A stretch of DNA of 64,000 nucleotides from Phenylobacterium aquaticum (GTDB lineage Bacteria; Pseudomonadota; Alphaproteobacteria; Caulobacterales; Caulobacteraceae), in the NCBI GenBank assembly GCA_947378305.1, contig CANCJJ010000001.1, positions 186,001-250,000 on the forward strand, in the 5' to 3' direction. Position numbers and translations under genes: made by a program. Positions within the stretch are counted from its first letter, which is position 1. The number at the start of each line of letters is the position of its first letter. Positions 9,693 to 20,452 of the stretch are shown piece by piece. The notes under the pieces were generated by a model that was given only the letters and a program-made list of their open reading frames with translations, ran no database searches and was not told the DNA's origin.

Positions 9693-11219
9693 ATGGCCGC
9701 ACGCGTCGTAACCGTAGCGTTTCAGGGTGTTGAAGCCAGACCAGTCGATGTTGAGGTTCAACTCACCGGCGGCGAACAGAAGTTCATGCTGGTCGGGCTG
9801 GGCGACAAGGCCGTTGCCGAGAGCCGGGAGCGCGTAAGGGCGGCCTTTGCTGGCCTGGGACTGGCCATGCCCGGGCGACGGATCATCTGCAATCTGGCCC
9901 CGGCTGACCTTCCCAAGGAAGGCAGCCATTATGACCTGCCGATAGCCCTGGCCGTCATGGCGGCCATGGGCGTCATACCGCCAGACGCCCTGTCAGGCTG
10001 GGCGGCCATGGGGGAATTGTCCCTGGATGGCCGGATCGTCGCGGCTGCCGGGGCCCTGCCCGCCGCCGTGGCTGCAGGCAGTCTGGGGCTGGGCCTCATC
10101 TGCCCCCAGGCCAGCGGGGCCGAGGCCGCCTGGGCCGGAGAGACCCCGATCCTTGCGCCCGCCTCGCTGATCTCCCTGGTCAATCATTTCCGGGGCACCC
10201 AGATCCTGTCAGCTCCCGACCCCGGCCAGATTCTGGAGGGCGGACCGGTGCCGGACCTGCGCGACGTCAAGGGCCAGGAAAGCGCCAAGCGTGCCCTGGA
10301 AATCGCCGCAGCCGGGGGCCACAATCTCCTGTTCATAGGTCCGCCCGGGTCCGGGAAGTCCATGATGGCGGCGCGCCTGCCGGGCCTGCTTCCGCCACTT
10401 TCTCCGGCTGAGCTTCTGGAAACCTCCATGGTGCATTCCGTGGCGGGCCTGATTGCGCGTGGCGAACTGACCCGGGCCAGACCCTTCAGAACGCCGCATC
10501 ACTCCGCGACCATGGCGGCCCTGACCGGCGGCGGCGTCCGGATCAAGCCCGGGGAAGTCTCCCTGGCGCACAACGGGGTCCTGTTTCTGGATGAACTGCC
10601 GGAATTTTCCGCCCAGGCCCTGGATTCCCTGCGCCAGCCCCTGGAAACCGGCGAGGTTACCGTCGCCCGGGCCAATGCCCACATCCGCTATCCGGCCCGG
10701 TTTCAGCTGATCGCTGCCGAAAATCCCTGCAAATGCGGGCATGGCGGGGTGGGCCGGGGGGCTTGTGGCCGCGCGCCCCGGTGTCAGATCGATTATCAGG
10801 CCAAGGTGTCTGGCCCCTTCATGGATCGCATGGATCTGCAGATCGACGTGCCCGCCGTCAGCGCGGCCGACCTCAGCCTTCCGCCCCCCACCGAAGGGAC
10901 GGCCGAAGCCGCCGGGCGGGTCAGTGCAGCCCGCGCCCTCCAGGCCGAACGGGCCCGCGCCTCGGGTCGGGAGGGGGCCAGCCCCCTTAATGCCCGCGCC
11001 GACGGGGAATGGCTGGAAACCATTGCCGATCCAGAACCCGCGGCCCGTGCCCTCATGGCCCGGGCGGCAGAGGCCGGAGCGCTGACGGCCCGGGGATGGA
11101 CCCGAATTCTCAGACTGGCGCGAACCATTGCCGACCTGGACGGCGCAGGTCCCGTCGGGCGATTGCACGTCGCAGAGGCCCTGGCCTACCGGCGGGTTGG
11201 GCTCAGGGCTGAGGGCTAG
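9693..11219 (+). CDS. comM: YifB/ComM family Mg-chelatase-like AAA+ ATPase
   Basis: 508 aa; Walker A IGPPGSGKSMMAARLPGLLPPLS; FRTPHHSATMAALTGGG; CACGRAPRCQIDYQAKVSGPFMDRMDLQIDVP. Confidence 0.95.
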   Translation: MAARVVTVAFQGVEARPVDVEVQLTGGEQKFMLVGLGDKAVAESRERVRAAFAGLGLAMPGRRIICNLAPADLPKEGSHYDLPIALAVMAAMGVIPPDALSGWAAMGELSLDGRIVAAAGALPAAVAAGSLGLGLICPQASGAEAAWAGETPILAPASLISLVNHFRGTQILSAPDPGQILEGGPVPDLRDVKGQESAKRALEIAAAGGHNLLFIGPPGSGKSMMAARLPGLLPPLSPAELLETSMVHSVAGLIARGELTRARPFRTPHHSATMAALTGGGVRIKPGEVSLAHNGVLFLDELPEFSAQALDSLRQPLETGEVTVARANAHIRYPARFQLIAAENPCKCGHGGVGRGACGRAPRCQIDYQAKVSGPFMDRMDLQIDVPAVSAADLSLPPPTEGTAEAAGRVSAARALQAERARASGREGASPLNARADGEWLETIADPEPAARALMARAAEAGALTARGWTRILRLARTIADLDGAGPVGRLHVAEALAYRRVGLRAEG

Positions 11220-11344
11220 GACAGGGCGAAGGCCGGGTTGGAGAGGGCGGCCCAAACCCGGGGAAATATACCCGCTCGCTTGCCTTCCCTTCCCGAGACG
11301 GGCCGTGTAGCAACCAGATCACGCCCCCCGAAAAGTGCCCTGAC

Positions 11345-11977
11345 ATGAACGCCCTGCCCATCGATCTCGGCCGTTACCTGACCTTCATGGGGGTCATGGG
11401 AGTCATGGCCATTGCCCCCGGTCCAGCCAATGTCTTTTCCCTGGCGATCGGCGCGCAGAGGGGCCGCCGGGCCGCAATCCTGGCCATGCTCGGCATGAAC
11501 TCTGCGACCCTGGTCTGGTTTGCTCTGGCGGGACTGGGGCTGGGAGCCCTGGTTCTGGCCTTCCCCCTGGTGTTCAAATGGGTGGCCTATGCGGGTGCGG
11601 CCTATGTCGCCTGGCTGGGCGTTACGGCCATTCGGGGGGCGTTTCAGGCCCATGGCAAGATTCACCCCGGCACAGTCAAGATCGGGGCCTCAGCCTTTCG
11701 GGCCGGGTTTGCCGTGCAGATTTCAAATCCCAAGGTGGTCTTGTTCTTTACCGCAGTCCTTCCGCCGTTTCTGGACCCGCATCGCCCCCTGCCTGCCCAG
11801 CTGGTCAATTACGCCGCAGCCACCCTGCTCTTTGACGGCCTCGCCATGACAAGCTACGGCCTGGGCGGAGCCGCCCTTGCCCGGCGGCTGGAGGACCCTG
11901 GCTTTCGCCGGATTTTCCAGATCGGGGTGGGCTTGCTGCTCCTGACAGCCGCCGCCCTGATGGCGTTTCGGGAGTAA
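11345..11977 (+). CDS. LysE family translocator
   Basis: FMGVMGVMAIAPGPANVFSLAIGAQRGRRAAILAMLGMNSATLVWFALAGLGLG...FRAGFAVQISNPKVVLFFTAVLPPF. Confidence 0.92.
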   Translation: MNALPIDLGRYLTFMGVMGVMAIAPGPANVFSLAIGAQRGRRAAILAMLGMNSATLVWFALAGLGLGALVLAFPLVFKWVAYAGAAYVAWLGVTAIRGAFQAHGKIHPGTVKIGASAFRAGFAVQISNPKVVLFFTAVLPPFLDPHRPLPAQLVNYAAATLLFDGLAMTSYGLGGAALARRLEDPGFRRIFQIGVGLLLLTAAALMAFRE

Positions 11978-11995
11978 GGCCCCCAGCAAAAGCAG

Positions 11996-12046
11996 GGGCC
12001 TGTTTCGATCTGATAAGCCGGGCCCTGTTATCGGAACAGGCTCTAG
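11996..12046. repeat. Imperfect palindromic intergenic repeat, copy A
   Basis: GGGCCTGTTTCGATCTGATAAGCCGGGCCCTGTTATCGGAACAGGCTCTAG; CCTGTTTCGAT pairs with ATCGGAACAGG; related in inverted orientation to 13473-13524. Confidence 0.65.
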
Positions 12047-12113
12047 ACGTCATGCCCGGAGCACCTCAATCTGACGGTAAAGCCCGTTTCCCTGGGCTGA
12101 GATGAGGCCCTGA

Positions 12114-13475
12114 ATGTCCCAGCCCGACGATACCCCTCCGCCCCAGGCGGCCAAGCCTCGTCCAAGGGCGCAACAGGTCCTGACCGCGATCCGGCGCCCC
12201 AAGGTGGCCGTCATGCTGGCCCTGGGATTTTCATCCGGCCTGCCCTTCCTTCTGACCGGCAATACCCTTGGCTATTGGCTGAGGGATGAGGGCACCTCGC
12301 TAAAGGCCATTGGATTTCTGTCCTGGGTCGGGCTGGCCTATTCCCTGAAGCTCCTCTGGGCACCGATGATGGACCGGCTGGATGCCCCCATATTGGGCCG
12401 CTGGCTTGGACGCCGTCGGGGCTGGATGGTCCTGGCGCAAGTCCTGGTCGGCCTGGGCCTTCTCGGCATGGCCGCCATTGGACCCGGAGCAGGACTGACG
12501 CCCATTGGAATATTTGCGGTCATTGTGGCCTTCGCCTCGGCCAGCCAGGATGTGGTGGTGGACGCCTGGCGCATTGAGGCTGCTGCGACCAGCGAGGAGC
12601 TTGGCCTGCTGTCTTCGGCCTATCAGCTAGGCTACCGCGCCGCCCTCCTGGTCACAGATGCCCTGATCCTGGCCGTAGCGGCCCGGCTGGGATGGTCCCT
12701 GTCCTATGGCATGGCCGCAGCCTGCATGGCCGTTGGACTTCTGGCGACCCTTAAGGCCCAGGAACCCCTGCGCATGACAGACACGCGAGCGGAGGGCGCG
12801 CCCCTCTGGACCCCGCGTGGGTTTTTCGATGCGGTGGTCGGCCCCTTTATCGACTTTTTCCGGACCCATCGGGAGCTCGGCGTTTTGATGCTGGCGGCCG
12901 TCGCCCTCTACCGGATTCCAGACTTTGTCATGGGGCCCATGGCCAACCCCTTTTACCACGACCTCGGTATTACCAAGGATATGGTGGCCGCCGTCCGGGG
13001 CTCGGTCGGGCTGATCGCCGCCCTGGCGGGTATTACCGTCGGCGGGATCAGCGCGGTTCGGCTGGGATTTTTTCCGACCCTGATCATCGGGGCCATACTC
13101 CAGCCCCTTGCCGTAGCCTCCTTCGCCCTGCTGAGCCTGCCGGGGGTCCATCCCGGCTTGTTCGGGGCGATCATGGCCGCGGATAATTTCGCCATGAGTT
13201 ATGCCGGCGTGGCTCTGGTGGCCTACATGTCCAGCCTGACCGGGCTTGGCTATACGGCCACGCAATACGCCCTTCTGTCCTCCACCTACGCCTTGCTCGG
13301 CAAGTTCCTGAAGGGGTTCTCAGGGGCGGTGGTGGAAAGCCTTACCCTATCCCACGGGCTGATGGGGGCCTATGGCCTGTTCTTTGTCGGCGCAGGCCTG
13401 ATTGGTGCCCCGGCCCTGGTCATGTTTCTGATCCTGGCCAGGGCCCACGCCCGACTGGAGGCCAGGTCTGCCTAG
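12114..13475 (+). CDS. ampG: AmpG-like MFS transporter (muropeptide permease family)
   Basis: 453 aa; KVAVMLALGFSSGLPFLLTGNTLGYWLRDEGTSLKAIGFLSWVGLAYSLKLLWAPMMDRLDAPILGRWLGRRRGWMVLAQ. Confidence 0.93.
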   Translation: MSQPDDTPPPQAAKPRPRAQQVLTAIRRPKVAVMLALGFSSGLPFLLTGNTLGYWLRDEGTSLKAIGFLSWVGLAYSLKLLWAPMMDRLDAPILGRWLGRRRGWMVLAQVLVGLGLLGMAAIGPGAGLTPIGIFAVIVAFASASQDVVVDAWRIEAAATSEELGLLSSAYQLGYRAALLVTDALILAVAARLGWSLSYGMAAACMAVGLLATLKAQEPLRMTDTRAEGAPLWTPRGFFDAVVGPFIDFFRTHRELGVLMLAAVALYRIPDFVMGPMANPFYHDLGITKDMVAAVRGSVGLIAALAGITVGGISAVRLGFFPTLIIGAILQPLAVASFALLSLPGVHPGLFGAIMAADNFAMSYAGVALVAYMSSLTGLGYTATQYALLSSTYALLGKFLKGFSGAVVESLTLSHGLMGAYGLFFVGAGLIGAPALVMFLILARAHARLEARSA

Positions 13476-13524
13476 GGCCTGTTCCGATAGGCGGGAACCG
13501 GTTATCGGCTCGAAACAGGCTCTA
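13473..13524. repeat. Imperfect palindromic intergenic repeat, copy B (inverted relative to copy A)
   Basis: TAGGGCCTGTTCCGATAGGCGGGAACCGGTTATCGGCTCGAAACAGGCTCTA; contains the ampG stop codon; its reverse complement aligns with copy A. Confidence 0.65.
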
Positions 13525-13535
13525 AAGCGCTTGAA

Positions 13536-14069
13536 CTAGACCTCACCCTTGGCGCGCAAAATGCTTTGGCGAATGATGTCGCCGGTTTCCTCCGGGTCCG
13601 CCCAACGAACGATTTCCACGGACTTGCCCTTTTCCAGGTCTTTGTAGTGCTGGAAGAAGTGGGCGATTTGTTCGGTCAGGATGACGGGAAGGGCACGCCA
13701 GCTTTCCACGCCCGTATAGAAGGGGTGCAGCTGATCCACGGGAACCGCCAGAACCTTTTCGTCGTCCCCCGCCTCATCCACCATGATCAGGCAGCCAATG
13801 GGCCGGCACCGAATAATGGCCCCGGGGACCACAGGGGTCGGGCCGACGACGAGGATATCGAGCGGATCTCCATCGCCGGAGAGGGTGTGGGGGATAAACC
13901 CGTAATTCCCCGGATAATACATGGCGGTGTGCAGGAACCGGTCGACAAAGATCGCGCCGCTTTCCTTGTCCAGCTCATACTTTACAGGCTCCCCGCCCTG
14001 GGGGATTTCAATCAGGGCATTGACGTCATAGGGCGGATTGAAACCGACTGAAATCTTGTTGATGTCCAT
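13536..14069 (-). CDS. ppa: Inorganic diphosphatase
   Basis: MDINKISVGFNPPYDVNALIEIPQGGEPVKYELDKESGAIFVDRFLHTAMYYPGNYGFIPHTLSGDGDPLDILVV. Confidence 0.97.
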   Translation of the reverse strand: MDINKISVGFNPPYDVNALIEIPQGGEPVKYELDKESGAIFVDRFLHTAMYYPGNYGFIPHTLSGDGDPLDILVVGPTPVVPGAIIRCRPIGCLIMVDEAGDDEKVLAVPVDQLHPFYTGVESWRALPVILTEQIAHFFQHYKDLEKGKSVEIVRWADPEETGDIIRQSILRAKGEV

Positions 14070-14167
14070 GGGGATCCGCTCTCTTGCCGTAACGTCACCC
14101 TGTTGTTCAGGGCCAGGTGCCTATGGACCAAACCGGGCCTCGGGGGAAGGGGGCTGACAAGCGCCTG

Positions 14168-14250
14168 ACGATGGTCTATAGACGGTGCAACATCGTCCGT
14201 AGCGCTGGATTGCGCTTACGAGCGGCGGGCTTCGGCCCAGCCGCTTTTTT
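14168..14250 (+). promoter_or_regulatory. Structured 5' leader of the rimP-nusA-infB operon ending in an intrinsic terminator
   Basis: ACGATG...CATCGT stem (14168-14196), CGTA-GCGC...GCGC-t-TACG hairpin (14198-14220), then AGCGGC-GGGC-TTCG-GCCC-a-GCCGCT followed by T6 (14221-14250); rimP ATG at 14276. Confidence 0.7.
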
Positions 14251-14275
14251 GTTGGCCGGAGGTTCGGCAAGTAGA

Positions 14276-14827
14276 ATGCGCGGCAAGACTGCCGAAGACC
14301 TGAAGCTCCTGGAGCTGCTCGACCCTGTCGCCGAGGTGACAGGCTACGAGATTGTGCGTCTGCGGCTGATGGGCGGCGAACATGCCCGGCGGCTGCAAAT
14401 CATGGCGGAAACCCCGGAAGGGGAGATGAATGTCGAGGATTGCGCCCGCCTGTCCCGGGCCATTGCCGAGATCATGGACGCCGCCGACCCTATTTCCGGG
14501 GAATATACCCTGGAGGTCTCCACGCCCGGGGTTGATCGTCCCCTGACCCGCCTCAAGGATTTTGTGACCTTCGCCGGATACGAGGCGCGACTTGAGCTTG
14601 ACCGGGTGGCCGAGGGGCGAAAGCGCTTCAAGGGCATGATCGTCGGCGTCGAGGACGACAATATTGCCATTGATCTGGAAGGCGAGGAGGCGACCGCCCT
14701 GGTGCCTTTTGCCTGGATCGTCGAGGCAAAACTGATCCTGACGGATAAATTGATGCAGCGCGGGGCTTATATGCGAGCAGCCCGGCTGTCGGACGACCCC
14801 CCGCAAGACCCTTCTGAATCTGAATAA
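14276..14827 (+). CDS. rimP: Ribosome maturation factor RimP
   Basis: [45 protein letters not shown]...[44 protein letters not shown]. Confidence 0.95.
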   Translation: MRGKTAEDLKLLELLDPVAEVTGYEIVRLRLMGGEHARRLQIMAETPEGEMNVEDCARLSRAIAEIMDAADPISGEYTLEVSTPGVDRPLTRLKDFVTFAGYEARLELDRVAEGRKRFKGMIVGVEDDNIAIDLEGEEATALVPFAWIVEAKLILTDKLMQRGAYMRAARLSDDPPQDPSESE

Positions 14828-14839
14828 GAGGACCATCCC

Positions 14840-16513
14840 ATGAGCCTGACCGGTATTTCAGCCAACCGGCTTGAGCTGTTGCAGATCGCCGAGGCGGTCG
14901 CCCGCGAAAAGTCGATCGACAAGGAAGTTGTCATTGCCGCCATCGAGGAGGCCATCCAGAAGGGGGCCAAGGCTCGGTATGGCGCGGAGCATGACATTCG
15001 CGTTCACATTGACCAGAAGTCTGGCGAAACCACGATCACGCGGGTGATCACCGTCGTTCCGGACAATGCCGTCTACGAAAATGAAGAGGGCGTCTCCGAA
15101 GACCCCGTGGGCATTCGCCGCCTGTCAGATGCCTTGCGGGATGATCCTTCGGCGGAGGTCGGCAAGACCTATGAGGAGGTTCTACCCCCCTTCGAATTCG
15201 GCCGGGTCCAGACCCAGATGGCGCGCCAGGTTGTTACCGGCAAGGTCCGGGAAGCCGAGCGCGAGCACCAGTATGAGGAATTCAAGGATCGCGTCGGCGA
15301 AGTCATCAATGGCGTGGTCAAGCGCGTCGAGTATGGCAATACCGTCGTCGACCTGGGTCGGGGTGAAGGCATTATGCGCCGGGATCAGTCCATTCCCCGG
15401 GAAAACTTCAATCTGGGCGACCGCATTCGCTGCTATATCTATGACGTCCGCCGGGAGACCAAGGGACCGCAAATCCTGCTGAGCCGCGCCCATGGCGGCT
15501 TCATGGCCAAGCTGTTCGCCCAGGAAGTTCCCGAAGTTTATGACGGCGTGATCGAAATCCGCGCCGTGGCCCGGGACCCGGGCAGCCGGGCCAAGATGGC
15601 CGTCATCTCCAATGACAGCTCCATCGACCCCGTCGGGGCCTGCGTGGGTATGCGCGGCAGCCGGGTTCAGGCGGTCGTTGCCGAACTGCAGGGCGAAAAG
15701 ATCGACATCATCCAGTGGAGCGGCGACGAGGCGACGTTTATCGTCAACGCCCTGGCCCCGGCCGAGGTCTCCAAGGTGGTGATGGACGAGGAAGACGAGC
15801 GGGTCGAGGTGGTTGTGCCTGACGAACAATTGTCCCTGGCCATTGGCCGGCGCGGGCAAAATGTACGCCTGGCCTCCCAGCTGACCGGCTGGCAAATCGA
15901 CATCATGACCGAAAGCCAGGAGAGCGAGCGCCGCCAGCGTGAGTTCACCGAGCGGACGGCCCTGTTCCAGGAAGCCCTGGACGTGGATGAAGTCATTGCC
16001 CAGCTTCTGGTGACCGAAGGGTTCGCCACTGTTGAAGACGTCGCCTATGTCGAAAATGCCGAAGTCGCCGCCATTGAAGGCTTTGACGAAGACACCGCCG
16101 AAGAAATCCAGGCTCGCGCCCGCGACTTCCTTGAGCGCGAAGCTGCAGAGCTTGACAGCAAACGCCGCGAGGCGGGCGTCGAGGATGCCCTGCTTGAAAT
16201 CGAGGGGGTTACCCTGCCCATCGCCGTGGCCCTCGGTCAGGGTGATGTGAAGTCCGTTGAAGATCTGGCGGGCATGGTCCCCGATGACCTGCGCGGCTAT
16301 TTTGAGACCAAGGGCGGAGAGCGGGTGAGGGAGCCGGGGATTCTGGAGTCCTTCAATCTCGACCCGGCCGCTGCCGAAGCCCTGATCATGCGCGCCCGCG
16401 TTGCCATGGGCTGGATCGAGGCCCCGCCCGAGCCTGAGGTCGAAGCCCAGATCGAAGCGGAACTGTCAGAGGAAGATATCGTCTTCGGGCAGGCCCCGGG
16501 TCGGAGTAACTGA
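14840..16513 (+). CDS. nusA: Transcription termination/antitermination factor NusA
   Basis: [41 protein letters not shown]1, KH and C-terminal acidic repeats visible. Confidence 0.98.
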   Translation: MSLTGISANRLELLQIAEAVAREKSIDKEVVIAAIEEAIQKGAKARYGAEHDIRVHIDQKSGETTITRVITVVPDNAVYENEEGVSEDPVGIRRLSDALRDDPSAEVGKTYEEVLPPFEFGRVQTQMARQVVTGKVREAEREHQYEEFKDRVGEVINGVVKRVEYGNTVVDLGRGEGIMRRDQSIPRENFNLGDRIRCYIYDVRRETKGPQILLSRAHGGFMAKLFAQEVPEVYDGVIEIRAVARDPGSRAKMAVISNDSSIDPVGACVGMRGSRVQAVVAELQGEKIDIIQWSGDEATFIVNALAPAEVSKVVMDEEDERVEVVVPDEQLSLAIGRRGQNVRLASQLTGWQIDIMTESQESERRQREFTERTALFQEALDVDEVIAQLLVTEGFATVEDVAYVENAEVAAIEGFDEDTAEEIQARARDFLEREAAELDSKRREAGVEDALLEIEGVTLPIAVALGQGDVKSVEDLAGMVPDDLRGYFETKGGERVREPGILESFNLDPAAAEALIMRARVAMGWIEAPPEPEVEAQIEAELSEEDIVFGQAPGRSN

Positions 16514-16523
16514 AGCTAGACGC

Positions 16524-17234
16524 GTGACCGAACCCCAGGACTCACGGGCACCAGGCCCAAAGACCCTGATCCCCAAGACCTTGGCAGAAGCCTCACGGCA
16601 ACGCCGGGACCTGGTCACAGGGGAGGTCATGGCCGAGGACCTGCTGATCCGTTTTGTCCCAGGACCTGGCGGAGATGTCGTCCCGGACCTGGCCGCCAAA
16701 CTGCCTGGACGTGGCCTGTGGGTCGCTGCAGATCGCACTTCGGTGGAGACGGCCAGCCGCAAGGGGCTGTTTTCCAGGTCGGCCAAGACCCGGCTTGCAG
16801 CGCACCCGGATCTGGCGGATCAGGTGGACCACCTGCTGTTTCGACGGGTTCTGGACGGGCTCGGCATGGCCAAGCGGGCGGGGGACCTGATCTCCGGCTT
16901 TGAGAAGGTGGCTTCCGCCCTGGGGTCTGGCCGGGTTGCCTGGCTGATCGAGGCCAGCGACGGGGCACCTGACGGTCGCCGCAAGATCGGAAACGCCGCA
17001 AGGCGGTCGGCAAAACCGCCTCAGGTCCTCGGAACCTATTCGGCTTCAGAATTGGGTTTGGCCTTGGGCGGCGAGAATGTGATACACAGTGCCTTCCTTG
17101 CGGGGCGAGGGGCAGATCGTTGGGCAGTCGATGTCCGGCGGCTGTCCGGTTTTCGTCCGCTCCTGCCTCCGAGTTGGCGCGAGGAACCGCCTGACGAGAT
17201 TGCCATACCTCATGGCCGTCCAGGTGAATTATAG
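16524..17234 (+). CDS. ylxR: YlxR-type RNA-binding protein (DUF448) with L7Ae-like C-terminal region
   Basis: GTG start after nusA; RRDLVTGEVMAEDLLIRFVPGPGGDVVPDLAAKLPGRGLWVAADR...FSRSAK; sits between nusA and infB. Confidence 0.88.
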   Translation: MTEPQDSRAPGPKTLIPKTLAEASRQRRDLVTGEVMAEDLLIRFVPGPGGDVVPDLAAKLPGRGLWVAADRTSVETASRKGLFSRSAKTRLAAHPDLADQVDHLLFRRVLDGLGMAKRAGDLISGFEKVASALGSGRVAWLIEASDGAPDGRRKIGNAARRSAKPPQVLGTYSASELGLALGGENVIHSAFLAGRGADRWAVDVRRLSGFRPLLPPSWREEPPDEIAIPHGRPGEL

Positions 17235-17377
17235 GTTAGGGTCGGCGTAATCTGGCCTGACCAGGCAGGCATCGGGTGGTCATTGCGCCGCCAGGTGAAT
17301 GGAACAACTCCCTGTTCCGCCCGTCTGGATATTTTGAATGTGGCCAGGATCGCCTGGCCGGTATGTAAAGCGAGCGA

Positions 17378-20371
17378 ATGAGCGACGAGAACGAAAACGG
17401 CCGTCCCCCCGCCCCGGGCGGGCGTCAGCCTCTCACCCTGAAGCCCCGCGTGGGCGCAGGTTCCGTGAGCGCGGGCACAGTGAAGCAGAGCTTCAGCCAC
17501 GGCCGGTCAAAGACGGTGGTGGTCGAGACCAAGCGCGCGCGTGCCCATTCTGCCCCTCCCGGCAATCTGGCGTCGCCGTCCCCTGCGGAAAAGCGGGTTC
17601 TCGCCCCTGCACCGGCACCGGCCCCGCGCCCGGCCCCGTCAGCCTCGGCGGTCGCAGACGGCAACCTCTCCTCCGAAGAAGTCCGGGCCCGCCAGCGCGC
17701 CATCGAACTGGCCCGTGAGCAACAGGCTCGCCAGCAAGTCGAGGCCCAGGCCCGTCTTGAGGCCGAAGCGCGTGCCGCAGCGGCCGCCAAGGCCCCCCCG
17801 GTCGCGGCAGAGCCCGCAGTCGTCGCGCCGCCTGCCCCTGTCATGGCTGAACCGGCCCCCCCGGCCCCTGAGCCAGAGGCACCGCCCGCGATTGCTGAAA
17901 CGGCCAACCCTGCGCCAACAGAAGCGCGCCGGGCTGAGCCCGCAAGGCCTGAAACAGCCGCCCGTCCTGCGCCCTCCAGCCAGACCCGGACCTATGAGCC
18001 CTCACGCGAGCGTCGGGATGACCGGGCCTCGACCACCACCTATCGGCCCGAGCGAACGCCTGGCCGGTTTGAAAACACCAGCTTCGGCCAGCGCGCGCCG
18101 AGGACGGACCAGCCCAGACCCCCGTCAGATGCCCCGGCAGCCAGTGACAATGATCGGCCCCAGGCAGACCGCGGGGCCCGTCCCACCCCCCAGGGGGCAG
18201 AGCCTGTCCGCTATTCGGCCCTGACCCCCCGGCCCGCGCCGGGCCGCGACGGTCCGCGCCCGGGTGCCGGACGCGGCGGTCCTGCAAGGCCTGTCCCCAA
18301 CGCCCCCCCGGCCACCCCCGAAATCCAGCGCGCAACCCGCCAGGCTCCACGCCCGGGGTCGCTGAATATGGACCGTCGTCCCGATGACGACGATGACACA
18401 CGCCGCAAGGCCGCCAATGCCCCGGCCAACAAGGCGATCAGCCGCGTAAAGGGGGCCACCCAACGCCGCGAAGGTCGCCTGACCATCCAGGCCGTTGCCG
18501 GAGATGATGAAGGTGCCGTCGAGCGCATGCGCTCCCTGGCCTCGGTTCGCCGGGCCCGGGAACGTGAGCGGGAAAAGCGCAAGGGTGGCGGCCAGGAACA
18601 GGTTCGCGCGGCCCGCGAGGTCGTTATTCCCGATGTTATCACCGTGGCCGAGCTGGCCAACCGGATGGCGACCCGGGGCGTCGAAATCATCAAGTTCCTG
18701 ATGCGTCAGGGCGTGATGCTCAAGATCAATGACGTCATCGACAACGACACCGCCGAACTGGTGGCGACAGAATTCGGCCATACCGTGCGCCGGGTCTCGG
18801 AATCCGACGTCGAAGAGGGCTTTATCGGCGCTCAGGATGTCGATGATCATCTGGACCCCAGGCAGCCCGTCGTCGCGGTCATGGGCCATGTCGACCATGG
18901 CAAGACCTCACTGCTGGACGCCCTGCGCTCAGCCGATGTTGCCGGCGGCGAACATGGCGGGATTACCCAGCATATCGGGGCCTATCAGGTCCGGCTGGAA
19001 TCCGGCCAGAAGATCACCTTCCTCGACACCCCCGGCCACGCCGCCTTCTCGGCCATGCGGGCGCGGGGCGCAGATGTGACCGACATCGTCATTCTGGTCG
19101 TCGCGGCGGATGACGGGGTCATGCCCCAGACCATCGAAGCCATCCACCACGCCAAGGCGGCGGGCGCGCCGATCATTGTGGCGATCAACAAGATTGATAA
19201 GCCGGGGGCCAATCCGACCCGCGTGATCAACGAGCTGCTTCAGCATGAAATCGTGGCGGAGAGCCTGGGCGGCGACACCCAGATCGTCGAAGTCTCAGCC
19301 CTCGAAAAGCTTGGCCTGGACGACCTGCTGGAAGCCATTCTGCTCCAGGCTGAAGTCCTGGATCTCAAGGCCAATCCCGACCGGACCGCCGATGGTGTGG
19401 TCATTGAAGCCAAGCTCGATCGCGGACGGGGAGCGGTTTCGACGGTTCTCGTCAAGCGCGGGACGCTCAAGCGCGGCGACATTGTTGTGGCGGGATCCTG
19501 TTTCGGACGGGTTCGCGCCCTGCTGAATGAACGGGACGAACAGGTCGTATCTGTTGGCCCCTCCGAGCCCGTCGAGATCTTGGGCCTGGATGGGACGCCG
19601 TCTCCCGGTGAAGCCTTCGCCGTTGTCGAAAACGAGGCTCGCGCCCGGGAACTGACCGAGTACCGGACCCGTGTGAAGCGTGAAAAGGCCGGCACCCAGG
19701 TTGGCGGTGGCGTGACCATGGCCGACTTCATGGCCAAGCTGCAGGACAAGAAAATTTCCGAGCTTCCGGTCATCATCAAGGCTGACGTTCAGGGTTCTGC
19801 CGAGGCCATTGTTGGCGCGCTCGACAAGTTGGGCACTGATGAAGTCCGTGCACGGATTATTCTTTCGGGTGCGGGTGCCATCAGCGAAAGCGATGTCATG
19901 CTGGCCAAGGGCGCTGGCTCGCCCATCTTGGGCTTCAATGTCCGGGCCTCCAGCCAGGCGCGGCAACTGGCGGAACGCGAAGGCGTGGAAATCCGCTATT
20001 ACGCGATCATCTACGACCTGATCGACGACATTAAGGGCGTTCTTTCGGGCATGCTGGCACCGGAACAGCGCGAAACCTTCCTTGGCAATGCCCGTGTGCT
20101 TCAGGTCTTCGATATCACCAAGGTCGGCAAGGTCGCTGGCTGTCGGGTTACCGAAGGTGTGGTTCGCCGGGGTGCCCGGGTCCGGATCGTCCGCGACGAC
20201 ATTGTGGTGCTCGAACTTGGGGTCCTTCAGACCCTCAAGCGCTTCAAGGAAGAAGTGGCTGAGGTCACCAACGGCATGGAATGCGGTATGGCCTTCCAGG
20301 GCTTCCAGGACATCAAGGAAGGCGACACTATCGAGTGCTTCACAATCGAGGCCGTGAAGCGCAGCCTCTAG
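17378..20371 (+). CDS. infB: Translation initiation factor IF-2
   Basis: 997 aa; Pro/Ala-rich N-terminus; [21 protein letters not shown] GTPase motif; [18 protein letters not shown]. Confidence 0.98.
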   Translation: MSDENENGRPPAPGGRQPLTLKPRVGAGSVSAGTVKQSFSHGRSKTVVVETKRARAHSAPPGNLASPSPAEKRVLAPAPAPAPRPAPSASAVADGNLSSEEVRARQRAIELAREQQARQQVEAQARLEAEARAAAAAKAPPVAAEPAVVAPPAPVMAEPAPPAPEPEAPPAIAETANPAPTEARRAEPARPETAARPAPSSQTRTYEPSRERRDDRASTTTYRPERTPGRFENTSFGQRAPRTDQPRPPSDAPAASDNDRPQADRGARPTPQGAEPVRYSALTPRPAPGRDGPRPGAGRGGPARPVPNAPPATPEIQRATRQAPRPGSLNMDRRPDDDDDTRRKAANAPANKAISRVKGATQRREGRLTIQAVAGDDEGAVERMRSLASVRRAREREREKRKGGGQEQVRAAREVVIPDVITVAELANRMATRGVEIIKFLMRQGVMLKINDVIDNDTAELVATEFGHTVRRVSESDVEEGFIGAQDVDDHLDPRQPVVAVMGHVDHGKTSLLDALRSADVAGGEHGGITQHIGAYQVRLESGQKITFLDTPGHAAFSAMRARGADVTDIVILVVAADDGVMPQTIEAIHHAKAAGAPIIVAINKIDKPGANPTRVINELLQHEIVAESLGGDTQIVEVSALEKLGLDDLLEAILLQAEVLDLKANPDRTADGVVIEAKLDRGRGAVSTVLVKRGTLKRGDIVVAGSCFGRVRALLNERDEQVVSVGPSEPVEILGLDGTPSPGEAFAVVENEARARELTEYRTRVKREKAGTQVGGGVTMADFMAKLQDKKISELPVIIKADVQGSAEAIVGALDKLGTDEVRARIILSGAGAISESDVMLAKGAGSPILGFNVRASSQARQLAEREGVEIRYYAIIYDLIDDIKGVLSGMLAPEQRETFLGNARVLQVFDITKVGKVAGCRVTEGVVRRGARVRIVRDDIVVLELGVLQTLKRFKEEVAEVTNGMECGMAFQGFQDIKEGDTIECFTIEAVKRSL

Positions 20372-20452
20372 GGCTGGGTCGCATTGGGTCCTTTGACGGG
20401 CCCCTTGAAATCCCGGCCCTGAGGTTCCTTGACCTCGCGAGGAGACAAGACT

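Noticed and set aside
17541-18340. Repetitive Pro/Ala/Arg-rich stretch
   Set aside because: It is the normal low-complexity N-terminal region of alphaproteobacterial IF-2.
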